Assembly: GCA_024760525.1 (NCBI GenBank)
Contig: CP060499.1
Location: 2,046,001 to 2,110,000 of the forward strand
DNA: 64,000 bases
Reading direction: 5' to 3'
From: Nitrospira sp.
Lineage (GTDB): Bacteria > Nitrospirota > Nitrospiria > Nitrospirales > Nitrospiraceae
Made by a program: the position numbers and the translations under genes. The notes beneath the pieces are model-generated. The model made no database searches and had not been told where the DNA came from. It saw nothing but the letters and a program-made list of their open reading frames with translations. Below, piece after piece: positions 17,121-25,326 of this stretch; the stretch's first letter is position 1; each line of letters begins with the position of its first letter.

Positions 17121-18392
17121 ATGAAAATTCTCGTGATTGGCGGCGGGGGGCGCGAGCACGCGATCGTATGGAAGCTTGCGCAGAGTCCGCGAAAGCCTAT
17201 CCTCTATTGCGCCCCCGGCAACGCGGGTATCGCCACATTGGCGACCTGCGTTCCCATTAAGTCGGATGACATTGCCGGACTGAAAGACTTCGCACTTCAC
17301 GAGCATATCGATCTGACGGTGGTCGGACCTGAAGCGCCGCTTGCGCTGGGCATGACCGACGCCTTCCGCAAAGCCAAACTCAGGATTTTTGGGCCAACCA
17401 GGAACGCGGCTCGCTTGGAGGCCAGCAAGATCTTTTCCAAAGATGTCATGGCGCAGGCCAAGATCCGGACGGCGCAGGCCAAGAGTTTTGACAAGGTTGC
17501 AGACGCGCTGGCGTATGTCGAACAGCACGAATTGCCGGTCGTGATCAAGGCGGACGGGTTGGCGCAAGGGAAAGGGGTCATCATCGCGACGACCCACGAG
17601 CAGGCCCGGCATGCCGTCGTGGATTCGATGGAAAAGGCCGTCTTCGGCCAAGCCGGGAAGAACGTGCTGATCGAACAGTTTCTCGACGGAGAAGAATTGA
17701 CGATCATGGCGTTTACGGACGGCAAGACGGTGGTGCCGATGCCTCCCGCGCAAGATCATAAGCGGGTCGGTGATGGTGACACAGGGTTGAACACCGGTGG
17801 TATGGGGGCCTATTGCCCTGCGCCGCTTGGCACCGACGAGCTTCAAGCTCGTGTCGCTCGTGAAGTCTTACAGCCGATGGTGGATGCCATGGCGCGTCTG
17901 GGCTCTCCATTTCAGGGAGTACTCTATGCGGGGCTTATGGTAGTCAAGGGAACACCGTATGTCCTGGAATTCAATGTTCGTATGGGCGATCCGGAAACGC
18001 AGGTGGTGTTGCCTCTGCTTAAAACAGATCTGATCGAGGTCATCGAGGCTGTGGTCGAACATCGTCTTGACCAGCTCACGGTTGAATGGCAGCCGGATGC
18101 GGCTGTCTGTGTCGTGATGGCGGCTGGAGGATATCCCGGCTCTTACCGGCAAGGCACCCCGATCAGCGGCCTATCGTCGGCGGCTTCTTCAGAAAACTCT
18201 ATGGTTTTTCACGCGGGAACAGCGCGACAAGAGAACGACATCGTGGTGACTGGAGGCCGTGTGCTCGGTGTTCTCGGTCGGGGATTGACCTTATCTGAAG
18301 CGCAACGCAATGCCTATCGCCTCGTCGGAACGATTTCCTTCGAAGGATGCCACTTTCGCACGGACATCGCATACCGTGCGCTCAAGGCCTAG
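17121..18392 (+). CDS. purD: Phosphoribosylamine-glycine ligase
   Basis: GAR synthetase, which joins glycine to phosphoribosylamine with ATP in purine synthesis. It is an ATP-grasp enzyme of 423 residues. It starts MKILVIGGGGREHAI, has the ATP-binding loop VIKADGLAQGKGV, the segment HKRVGDGDTGLNTGGMGAY, and the metal-binding LEFNVRMGDPETQ. The open frame extends upstream to 17046, but the family N terminus and an AAGAGA sequence place the start at ATG 17121. It follows purH in the same direction. Confidence 0.97.
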   Translation: MKILVIGGGGREHAIVWKLAQSPRKPILYCAPGNAGIATLATCVPIKSDDIAGLKDFALHEHIDLTVVGPEAPLALGMTDAFRKAKLRIFGPTRNAARLEASKIFSKDVMAQAKIRTAQAKSFDKVADALAYVEQHELPVVIKADGLAQGKGVIIATTHEQARHAVVDSMEKAVFGQAGKNVLIEQFLDGEELTIMAFTDGKTVVPMPPAQDHKRVGDGDTGLNTGGMGAYCPAPLGTDELQARVAREVLQPMVDAMARLGSPFQGVLYAGLMVVKGTPYVLEFNVRMGDPETQVVLPLLKTDLIEVIEAVVEHRLDQLTVEWQPDAAVCVVMAAGGYPGSYRQGTPISGLSSAASSENSMVFHAGTARQENDIVVTGGRVLGVLGRGLTLSEAQRNAYRLVGTISFEGCHFRTDIAYRALKA

Positions 18393-18550
18393 ACCGGGTA
18401 CGTCCGCCGTCTCAGCGAACCAGGCTGCTGACTATGTCGATCGCACCCGAAGGTGTGTTCGTGTTACCGGCGCTGTGCAATCTCAAGAGCGAATTGTAGA
18501 TCCAAACAGCCTGAGCCGATCTTGTTCGATGAGGAGGCAGCCTGATCTGC

Positions 18551-18556
18551 TAGAAT
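18551..18556 (+). promoter_or_regulatory. Possible extended -10 element
   Basis: TAGAAT preceded by TGC, in the gap between purD and the lipoprotein gene. No matching -35 hexamer is seen at normal spacing, so this is weak. Confidence 0.25.
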
Positions 18557-18668
18557 GCCTTCACTCGACAGCCATCGGCGAACATGTTAGAGACAAGACA
18601 GGAATTTCGTGAACCCGTCATGCGTGTCGACGACTTCCAAATGAACAATGAAGAGGGGAACTGAGAAT

Positions 18669-19112
18669 ATGGCGATAAGCAGTCATCCGTTGAAGGTCCT
18701 CGGAACGATCTGTGGTCTCGGTCTGATGCTGAGCTTGGTGGGATGCGATTATTGGCCTCCGGCGTTGCAAGCCCAGATCGAACAGTTGCGCTCTGAAATA
18801 CAAACCCTCACGATGGAAAAAACGCAGCTTCAGGCTCAGGTCTCCGACTTTTCGAAAACCAGGCAGGAACTCCAGGGGCAGGTGGACGAACTGAGCCGGA
18901 TGAATCGAGAGAAAATGTCTATGATCACCGGTCTGCAAAACCAGTTGGACGCCACGCGTGCGAGAGCATTGAAGGCGATGTCTCCCAAATCACCGAGTCA
19001 TAAAGCAACGGCAAAATCGACTGCGAAGCCGGCCGCCAAATCGGCAGCCAAAATCACCCCAAAAACCACGGTCGCCAAGAAACCAGCCTCGAAAACTGCC
19101 GGTGTCCGATAA
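18669..19112 (+). CDS. Coiled-coil lipoprotein with an Ala/Lys-rich tail
   Basis: A 147-residue predicted lipoprotein. The signal peptide ends at the lipobox LVGC (C26). Residues 35-100 form a coiled coil (QLRSEIQTLTMEKTQLQAQ and following heptads), comparable in outline to Lpp-like or SlyB-like spacer proteins. The last 40 residues are a low-complexity Ala/Lys/Thr/Pro tail that resembles histone H1 or a peptidoglycan-binding basic tail. The function is unknown; a structural envelope role is a guess. ATG 18669 is preferred because the signal peptide begins there. It converges on fmdB. Confidence 0.7.
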   Translation: MAISSHPLKVLGTICGLGLMLSLVGCDYWPPALQAQIEQLRSEIQTLTMEKTQLQAQVSDFSKTRQELQGQVDELSRMNREKMSMITGLQNQLDATRARALKAMSPKSPSHKATAKSTAKPAAKSAAKITPKTTVAKKPASKTAGVR

Positions 19113-19126
19113 CCCGCTCGACGAAC

Positions 19127-19486
19127 TTACGAAGAAGAAGAGGGTGTCGTGCCGGACGTGCTTGTCGATGAACCGGTAGATGCCGGTGCAGGCGTCGCTG
19201 CAGGGGCGGGAGATGCTGCGGTCGAGGGAGTCGCCGCTGCAGATTCTTTCTTCTCTCCCGTGCTTGTTCCACCGGTTTCCCCACCGGCGCTCGAGGGAGG
19301 CTTGAGTTTATCCGAATAGTCGGTGACGTACCACCCGCTCCCCTTGAACATGATCCCGGGCGAAGAAATGAGTCGTCGGATCGCTTTTCCACACCGTTCA
19401 CATGTCGAGAGCGGATCGTCCTTGATGCTCTGTTTCACTTCAAAGCGATACGAGCAGCTGTCACACTGATATTCGTAGATCGGCAC
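19127..19486 (-). CDS. FmdB-family zinc ribbon protein
   Basis: A small zinc ribbon of the FmdB/CxxC_CxxC_SSSS family. The core runs MPIYEYQCDSCSYRFEV and STCERCGK, giving a four-Cys metal site, followed by the usual LISSPGIMFKGSGWYVTDY block. The remaining 45 residues are Ala/Pro/Ser/Thr-rich low complexity with no fold. The start is a GTG at 19486 with GAGGGGG 5-7 nt upstream. FmdB was named as a regulator of formamidase but the family's function is unsettled. It follows the aminotransferase gene, overlapping only if the longer frame were used. Confidence 0.88.
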   Translation of the reverse strand: MPIYEYQCDSCSYRFEVKQSIKDDPLSTCERCGKAIRRLISSPGIMFKGSGWYVTDYSDKLKPPSSAGGETGGTSTGEKKESAAATPSTAASPAPAATPAPASTGSSTSTSGTTPSSSS

Positions 19487-19532
19487 TTGTTCCCCCTCAC
19501 TCTTTCCCGTTCTTGGGACGAGCCGGCGCGGC

Positions 19533-20726
19533 TCACACGAGCTTGGCAAACGCCTGTCCGAGGCGTTCCAGCCCTCTGGTAATATTCATCATACTGGTGG
19601 CATAGGAAAGCCGGAGATGCTCTTGGCTTCCAAACGGTTCGCCCGGCACAACCGCGATCCGCGCTTCGCTCAAGAGGAAATGGGCCACGTCGTTCGGCGT
19701 CTTCAGCATACCCGAGGGGCCCCGCTTTCCCAACAAGCCTTTGATATTGGGAAACGCGTAGAAAGCTCCGCGTGGCATCAGGCAGGCCACGCCGGGGATC
19801 TTGTTGAGTCCGTCGACGATTGTGTTCCGGCGATGGGAAAATTCTTCCACCATCTTCACCGTGAACGGCTCCCCAAGGCGCAATGCGGCGACTGCGGCTT
19901 TCTGTGAAATGGAGCAAGGATTGGACGTGCTCTGGCTTTGAATATTGGCCATCGCAGTAATCAGGTCTTTCGGGCCGGCCGCGTACCCGATCCTCCACCC
20001 CGTCATGGCGTAAGCTTTAGAGACGCCGTTGATGATGACTGTTCGTGCCGCAATCTCCGGTCCGAGCGAAGCGATGCTGATGTGCGTGGTCCCATCGTAG
20101 AGAATCTTTTCATAAATCTCGTCGGAAATCACGATCAGATCATGCCGGACCGCCACCGAGGCGATCAGCTCGAGCGTCGCTCGATCATAGGTCGCTCCGG
20201 TCGGGTTGCACGGGCTGTTGACGATAATGGCTTTGGTTCGTGGAGTAATGAGTCGTTCCAGCTCGGCAGCATGGACCGCGTAACCGTCCTCCTCCTTCGT
20301 CGGCAATAAGATTGGGGTTGCGTCGTTCAGGAGCGCTTGATCCAAATAGGACACCCAATAGGGAATCGGAATGATGATTTCGTCACCGGCCTCGAGTAAG
20401 GCTTCGGCCAGATTGTACAGCGAGTGCTTCGCACCACAGGAGACCAGGATTTGAGATTTCTCATACCGGATCCCGAGTTCAACCTGAAGCTTGTCGATAA
20501 TCGCTCCACGCAGCTCATCGATTCCTGACGCAGGCGTGTATTTGGTAAATCCGGCTCGAATCGCCGCTTCCGCCGCAGCCTTGACCGGTTCCGGTGTGTC
20601 GAAATCCGGCTCTCCTGCGGAAAAGTCGATGACATCCAGCCCCTGCGCGGCCATCGCCTTGGCGGTTGCAGCCATGGCGAGCGTCGGGGAGGGTGCGATG
20701 CGGCTGACACGAGCGGCGAGCTTCAT
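19533..20726 (-). CDS. Aspartate aminotransferase (class I, PLP)
   Basis: A class I/II aminotransferase of 397 residues, most like the Thermus-type aspartate (or aspartate/prephenate) aminotransferase. The PLP lysine is K237 in GVSKAYAMTGWRIG. SPCNPTGATY holds the conserved Asn, SDEIYEK the Asp and Tyr, and LRLSYATS the substrate-carboxylate Arg. It interconverts aspartate and oxaloacetate with glutamate and 2-oxoglutarate. Its start overlaps the coaD stop by 4 bp (ATGA), so rsmD, coaD and this gene form a coupled operon that probably continues to fmdB. Confidence 0.92.
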   Translation of the reverse strand: MKLAARVSRIAPSPTLAMAATAKAMAAQGLDVIDFSAGEPDFDTPEPVKAAAEAAIRAGFTKYTPASGIDELRGAIIDKLQVELGIRYEKSQILVSCGAKHSLYNLAEALLEAGDEIIIPIPYWVSYLDQALLNDATPILLPTKEEDGYAVHAAELERLITPRTKAIIVNSPCNPTGATYDRATLELIASVAVRHDLIVISDEIYEKILYDGTTHISIASLGPEIAARTVIINGVSKAYAMTGWRIGYAAGPKDLITAMANIQSQSTSNPCSISQKAAVAALRLGEPFTVKMVEEFSHRRNTIVDGLNKIPGVACLMPRGAFYAFPNIKGLLGKRGPSGMLKTPNDVAHFLLSEARIAVVPGEPFGSQEHLRLSYATSMMNITRGLERLGQAFAKLV

Positions 20727-21211
20727 GACTTCAGACTCCGGATACGATCTTGTAATCGGCGAGCCACTTCTGGGTGGAGAAACTCGGTCAAATGTCCACC
20801 GTGGTGCGCCACATCTTTGATGATCGTCGAAGACAGATACGAATATTCCTCGCTGGGCATCAAGAACACCGTCTCCACGTTCTTGGCAAGTTTTCGATTG
20901 ACCAGAGCCATCTGAAACTCGTGTTCAAAGTCTGAAATAGCGCGCAACCCACGGATAATGGCGTGCGCACCTGACCGCTCGACATAATCGACCAACAATC
21001 CCTCGAACGCGGTGACATCGACTTGATGAAAATCTTTCATGACCAGTGTCACCATATCAAGACGCTCCGCCAAATTGAAGAGCGGATGTTTGGAGGGATT
21101 CGGCGCCACGGCCACGACCACTTTGTCGAACACACGAAGGCTGCGGGTAATGATGTCGGTATGACCATGGGTGATGGGATCAAATGTGCCGGGGTAGATG
21201 CCGATTTTCAT
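20723..21211 (-). CDS. coaD: Pantetheine-phosphate adenylyltransferase
   Basis: The penultimate enzyme of coenzyme A synthesis, transferring AMP from ATP to 4'-phosphopantetheine. The nucleotidyltransferase T/HxGH motif is THGH in YPGTFDPITHGHTDII. The second nucleotide motif reads YSYLSSTIIKDVAHHGG. Its 162 residues equal the family length. It overlaps rsmD upstream and the aminotransferase downstream by 4 bp each. The rsmD-coaD pair is common across bacteria. Confidence 0.97.
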   Translation of the reverse strand: MKIGIYPGTFDPITHGHTDIITRSLRVFDKVVVAVAPNPSKHPLFNLAERLDMVTLVMKDFHQVDVTAFEGLLVDYVERSGAHAIIRGLRAISDFEHEFQMALVNRKLAKNVETVFLMPSEEYSYLSSTIIKDVAHHGGHLTEFLHPEVARRLQDRIRSLKS

Positions 21212-21789
21212 GGCTGTTGTGCACGAGGACAGGAATAGAGCGATAGGGCGGTGTCACCGTAACGGTATTGGCGCAAGAACTGAGTGTGCCCTAATGACAT
21301 GGGGAATGCGGTCTTTGCGGCATGCTCGATGACCAGCCAAGAGTCAGCGGCGAATAGGTGAGCGGTCCTTGGCTCCTGGAATAACGAGAGAAGTTCGTGT
21401 GACTGGACGTAGGGTGGGTCGGCAAAGACGATATCATAAGGACCATTCCACTGATCGGGACGGCTCAGAAACTGTTCGACCTGTTGGTCCTTGACCTCTA
21501 ATTGCTGACCGATATGACACAGCTTTACATTCTGCCGCAGAAGTTTCAAGACCTCCCTGTGCGATTCGACGGAGGTCACGTGTTCGGCTCCGCGGCTGAT
21601 GGCTTCGATCCCGACGGCCCCGGTCCCGGCATACAGGTCTAAAAACCGACAATTCGCCAGCCGGTTACCGAGAATCGAAAACAGAGCTTCTCGAACCCGG
21701 TCGGAGGTTGGACGAAGAGCGAGTTCTCGCGGCCCAAAGAGTCGCCGACCTCGGTGGGTACCTGCGATGACACGCATACGAGACAGCAT
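21208..21789 (-). CDS. rsmD: 16S rRNA (guanine-966-N2)-methyltransferase
   Basis: An SAM-dependent methyltransferase that modifies G966 of 16S rRNA. The family N terminus MRVIAGTHRGRRL leads to RPTSDRVREALFSIL, the SAM-binding FLDLYAGTGAVGIEA, and the catalytic DPPY motif in VFADPPYV. The more usual first residue is the second Met (start 21777), and neither start has a clear ribosome site. It heads the coupled cluster with coaD. Confidence 0.95.
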   Translation of the reverse strand: MLSRMRVIAGTHRGRRLFGPRELALRPTSDRVREALFSILGNRLANCRFLDLYAGTGAVGIEAISRGAEHVTSVESHREVLKLLRQNVKLCHIGQQLEVKDQQVEQFLSRPDQWNGPYDIVFADPPYVQSHELLSLFQEPRTAHLFAADSWLVIEHAAKTAFPMSLGHTQFLRQYRYGDTALSLYSCPRAQQP

Positions 21790-22019
21790 CGTCGTGCAGG
21801 CCAGACTCTAACATAGCGTTTTTGCAGGGGTCAAGAAATCCAACTGCGAGGGGAAGCTCGTAGGTACGCGAGAATGGGAGAGGGGATCAACCGCGAGCGA
21901 CCTAGTAAAAGATCTTCAGTTCTTTTTTGACCGTCTTCCAGGAGAAGACTATAATGTGATCGCCGGTGTCGCATTCGAATGGAGCGCATGATCACCAGAA
22001 CGTCCCGACGTAACCCTGA

Positions 22020-22040
22020 CGGGCTCGGTTTCCGAGCCCG
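22020..22040 (-). terminator. Hairpin downstream of the zinc-ribbon gene
   Basis: A 9-bp perfect stem (arms cgggctcgg and ccgagcccg) with a 3-nt loop. It starts 13 nt after the stop of the 57-residue gene. No strong T-run follows, but position and stability suggest termination. Confidence 0.5.
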
Positions 22041-22052
22041 ATCCATTGAAAC

Positions 22053-22226
22053 TCACCGAGTGGCAACTGTCTGTGATTCTTTGGCAGCAAGGCTCTTTCG
22101 GCGGTTGTTGGAGATGGTGCGGTCGATAATCGCGCCACAATTGATACATTTCCATGCATAGAAGACGAGAAAGAAATCCGAGAAGCGCTCCAACATCATC
22201 ATTCCCTTACACTTCGGACATTCCAT
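22053..22226 (-). CDS. 57-residue zinc-ribbon protein
   Basis: A small gene easily missed for its length. The product begins MECPKCKGMMMLERFSDFF and continues with WKCINCGAIID, so two CxxC knuckles (C3/C6 and C27/C30) would bind one zinc, with an aromatic hydrophobic stretch between them and a basic C-terminal tail. A strong GGGAGGGAG ribosome site stands right before the ATG, and a hairpin follows the stop, both of which support a real gene. The role is unknown; small zinc ribbons often bind nucleic acid or a protein partner. It is divergent from radC. Confidence 0.75.
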   Translation of the reverse strand: MECPKCKGMMMLERFSDFFLVFYAWKCINCGAIIDRTISNNRRKSLAAKESQTVATR

Positions 22227-22411
22227 TGCTCCCTCCCAGGGTGGCTACGTTCACAGCTGTTGGCGAAGGAAAGCAAGAGCTGCACCAATTTGTCATATGT
22301 CAGTATTTCAATAAGTTATGAATTACGTATTTGCCTTGGGCGGGTAATTCTTTCGTATTTGCTAGTACAAAAGAGTCCGGCCCGTCAATTTTTTGTCACC
22401 TGATGGGAATC

Positions 22412-23137
22412 ATGGCGCCTAAAGGTCCGGGGAAGGGCATCGCGTTCTGGCCCAAGACCGAGCGTCCTCGTGAGCGTCTCCTTGCGAAGGGCTCTGAGGC
22501 TCTTTCTGATGCCCATCTTCTCGCGATTCTGCTCAGAACCGGACGACGCGACTCTTCCGCGGTGCAAGTCGCGATCGAACTCCTTGACCGAATGGGAGGG
22601 CTGGGAGGATTGGCGGTGTGCGGTGTCGAAGAACTCTGTGCCGTTCCAGGCGTCGGTCCTGCAAAGGCCGCTCAACTGAGAGCTGCTCTGGAGTTGGGGA
22701 GACGTTCCCTGGCGGTTCCACTCTCGACCGGCACGCGTATTTCCTCGAGCGCCGATCTCTTCAAACATTTCCATCCGGCGCTCCGTGATCTGAAACATGA
22801 GATCTTCAAAGTGGTCTTGCTCGACGCCAAGAATACCGTGGTCAAAGAGACGACCGTTTCTGAGGGAAGTCTGACGCTCAGCATCGTGCATCCACGCGAA
22901 GTCTTCGCCCTTGCCGTACGTGAATCGGCCGCGGCTGTCATCTTCCTTCACAACCATCCGAGCGGAGATCCTACTCCAAGCCAAGAGGATCGCCGATTGA
23001 CCGAACGATTGGCGGCGGCCGGCCACCTATTGGGGATTCGTGTGTTGGACCATGTGATCGTCGGAGATGGCCGGTATGTGAGTTTTGCCGATGAGGGATG
23101 GCTGACGGGACAGCGCGATACCGACGACGATCGGTAA
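22412..23137 (+). CDS. radC: RadC/YsxA-family JAB domain protein
   Basis: A RadC-family protein with an N-terminal UPF0758/helix-hairpin-helix part (PRERLLAKGSEALSDAHLLAILLRTG, VPGVGPAKAAQL) and a C-terminal JAMM metalloprotease-like domain. The metal site is intact: HNHPSGDPTPSQED gives HxH and the downstream Ser and Asp. Despite the name, a direct role in recombination repair is not established; activity on DNA or peptides is unproven. ATG 22412 has GGGA close by; ATG 22403 and a longer frame from 22331 are alternatives. Confidence 0.93.
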   Translation: MAPKGPGKGIAFWPKTERPRERLLAKGSEALSDAHLLAILLRTGRRDSSAVQVAIELLDRMGGLGGLAVCGVEELCAVPGVGPAKAAQLRAALELGRRSLAVPLSTGTRISSSADLFKHFHPALRDLKHEIFKVVLLDAKNTVVKETTVSEGSLTLSIVHPREVFALAVRESAAAVIFLHNHPSGDPTPSQEDRRLTERLAAAGHLLGIRVLDHVIVGDGRYVSFADEGWLTGQRDTDDDR

Positions 23138-23218
23138 GTGATATGCGCAATAATCCGGCATCCGGAATGTGAGGACAGGATGGTCTAAATCGCCATATTC
23201 AACCAAGGAGGGCATACC

Positions 23219-25321
23219 ATGGAAGCAGCCCGTGTGGAGCCCGTTAGAAATGTCGCGATCGTATCCAGCGCCGGTGCGGGCAAGACCTCTCTCAGCGAGG
23301 CCTTACTGTACGTCGGTGGAGCGATTCCCACGCTCGGTTCTGTCACGCAGGGGACCACCGTTTCGGACTTCGAGCCGGAAGAAATTCGTCATCGCAATTC
23401 GACCAGCACCAGCCTTCTCCAGTTCACGTGGAATCAAACTCATATCAATCTGATCGACCCACCAGGCGCGCTCGCGCTGCTTGGTGAACCCCTTGCCGCC
23501 TTACGAGCCATCGATGGGGTCATCCTTGTGGTGAGTGGAAGTATTGGGGTGAGGACGGAACTGGCGCGGCTTTGGACGAGAATCAAAGAGCTGGATCTCC
23601 CATGTCTTCTATTTGTCAATGGCCTGGACAAAGAGGGTTCATCGTTCGAGAGCGCTCTCGAGACCTGCCGCAAACAATTCGATTGCGCTCTGATCCCCAT
23701 GACGATGCCGGTCAGGCAGGGAATGAATATGGATGGCGTGATTGATGTGCGATACGAGAAAGTTATCCGTTCCGGACCCGCCTCGCCCAAGATTGATCAG
23801 CTACCGATTCCAAGTGATTTGGATGGGATGTTCAGGGAAGCACACAAGCAGCTCGTGGAGGCGGTAGCAGAGACCGGAGACGCCCTACTGGAGACCTATC
23901 TCACCCAGGGTGATTTGAACCAGGAAGATCTTCTCCAGGGACTCAGACGCGATATTCAGACGAGACAATTCCTGCCGGTGTATTGCGGATCGGCCGCTCA
24001 AAACGTGGGAGTGTGGTCGCTGCTCGACGCCATCGTTGCCGTATTGCCTTCACCCAGCGAGCGCGGTGCGGACCATCCATGGCACGGCACCCAAGCGGAG
24101 ACCGGCGAAGCTTGCGAGCGGAAGGGGAGTGGAGAAGAGCCGTTTTCTGCCTATGTGTTCAAGACCCTCATCGATCCTTTCGTGGGCCGGCTGTCCTATT
24201 GCCGTGTGCTATCGGGAACCGTCCACGCGGACACGACGGTGCTGAATGCGTCAAAACATGTGCGGGAAAAACTCGGCCATTTCTACAGAGTGCTGGGCAA
24301 GCGTCATGTGGCCGTCGATTCTGCCGGGGCTGGAGACATCATTGCCATCGGAAAGCTCAAAGACACGCACACCGGCGATACGCTCTGTCACGAACATGAC
24401 CCCATCTGCTATCCAGGGCTGAGTTTGCCGAAACCGATCTTGTCCTTCGCCATCGAAGCCAAATCAAAGGCGGAGATCGACAAGGTCAGTCTCGGCTTGC
24501 ATAAACTCATCGAGGAAGATCCCACGCTGGAGTTCGCGCGCAATGCCGAGACCAAGGAGATGGTGCTGAGTGGGATGGGGCAGTTCCACATCGATTTGGC
24601 CCTCGAGAAACTCCACCGCAAATTCGGCGCCGACGTGACCTTGCACACACCGAAGATCCCGTATCGGGAGACGCTTAAGACAAAATCACAAGCACAGGGT
24701 AAATACAAGAAACAAACCGGTGGGCATGGACAATACGGAGATTGTTGGCTTGAAGTGACTCCGCTGCCGCGCGGCAATGGATTTGTATTCGAGAATCGTG
24801 TGATCGGGGGGGCGATTCCTCGAAATTTCATTCCCGCAGTGGAAAAGGGTGTGATCGACGCCATGCACGGAGGGCCGCTCAGCGGGTTTCCGGTCGTCGA
24901 TGTGCAGGTCACGGTCTACGACGGATCCTACCACGTCGTTGATTCGTCTGAAATGTCGTTCAAGATCGCGGGATCGATGGCGTTTAAAAAGGCGATGGAG
25001 ACGGCCCATCCGGTGCTGCTGGAGCCCGTCATGACGGTTGAAATCGATACACCCACCGACGCGGTTGGGGCGGTCATGGGAGATTTAAACGCCCGCCGTG
25101 GGCGAATCGTGTCCGTCAATGCGCAAGACCACGTGGAACAGATTAAGGCGACGGTGCCGCTGGCGGAGTTGCTTAGGTATGCCACCGCCCTCAATGCCAT
25201 GACGGGTGGACGGGGAAGCTATGTCATGGAGTTTGCGCAGTACGACGAGGTCCCTCGAGAGCTGACGGCAAAGATCATCGAACGGCATAAGGCGGAGGCA
25301 CAGGCCGTTGCGACCCACTGA
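23219..25321 (+). CDS. Divergent elongation factor G-like protein (EF-G2 type)
   Basis: A 700-residue translational GTPase homologue with all EF-G domains: the G domain (1-270), beta barrel domain II, domain III (LSGMGQFHIDLALEKLHRKFG), domain IV (GGHGQYGDCWLEVTPL, VIDAMHGGPLSGFPVVDV) and domain V (EPVMTVEIDTP). The P-loop is SSAGAGKT (16-23). The DTPGH motif is DPPGA (80-84), so the catalytic His is absent, and NKxD is NGLD (134-137), which should weaken guanine specificity. This matches the EF-G2 type seen in Thermus but is more degenerate. It may bind nucleotide without normal hydrolysis. AAGGAGG precedes the ATG. A canonical fusA is presumably elsewhere. Confidence 0.9.
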   Translation: MEAARVEPVRNVAIVSSAGAGKTSLSEALLYVGGAIPTLGSVTQGTTVSDFEPEEIRHRNSTSTSLLQFTWNQTHINLIDPPGALALLGEPLAALRAIDGVILVVSGSIGVRTELARLWTRIKELDLPCLLFVNGLDKEGSSFESALETCRKQFDCALIPMTMPVRQGMNMDGVIDVRYEKVIRSGPASPKIDQLPIPSDLDGMFREAHKQLVEAVAETGDALLETYLTQGDLNQEDLLQGLRRDIQTRQFLPVYCGSAAQNVGVWSLLDAIVAVLPSPSERGADHPWHGTQAETGEACERKGSGEEPFSAYVFKTLIDPFVGRLSYCRVLSGTVHADTTVLNASKHVREKLGHFYRVLGKRHVAVDSAGAGDIIAIGKLKDTHTGDTLCHEHDPICYPGLSLPKPILSFAIEAKSKAEIDKVSLGLHKLIEEDPTLEFARNAETKEMVLSGMGQFHIDLALEKLHRKFGADVTLHTPKIPYRETLKTKSQAQGKYKKQTGGHGQYGDCWLEVTPLPRGNGFVFENRVIGGAIPRNFIPAVEKGVIDAMHGGPLSGFPVVDVQVTVYDGSYHVVDSSEMSFKIAGSMAFKKAMETAHPVLLEPVMTVEIDTPTDAVGAVMGDLNARRGRIVSVNAQDHVEQIKATVPLAELLRYATALNAMTGGRGSYVMEFAQYDEVPRELTAKIIERHKAEAQAVATH

Positions 25322-25326
25322 GAGGT

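Noticed and set aside
21979..22161. A 60-codon frame on the plus strand
   Set aside because: It overlaps the better supported 57-residue zinc-ribbon gene on the other strand, which has a ribosome site and paired CxxC motifs.
23219..25321. EF-G-like gene as a pseudogene
   Set aside because: The 700-codon frame is uninterrupted and domains II-V are well conserved, so altered GTPase motifs are more likely functional divergence than decay.
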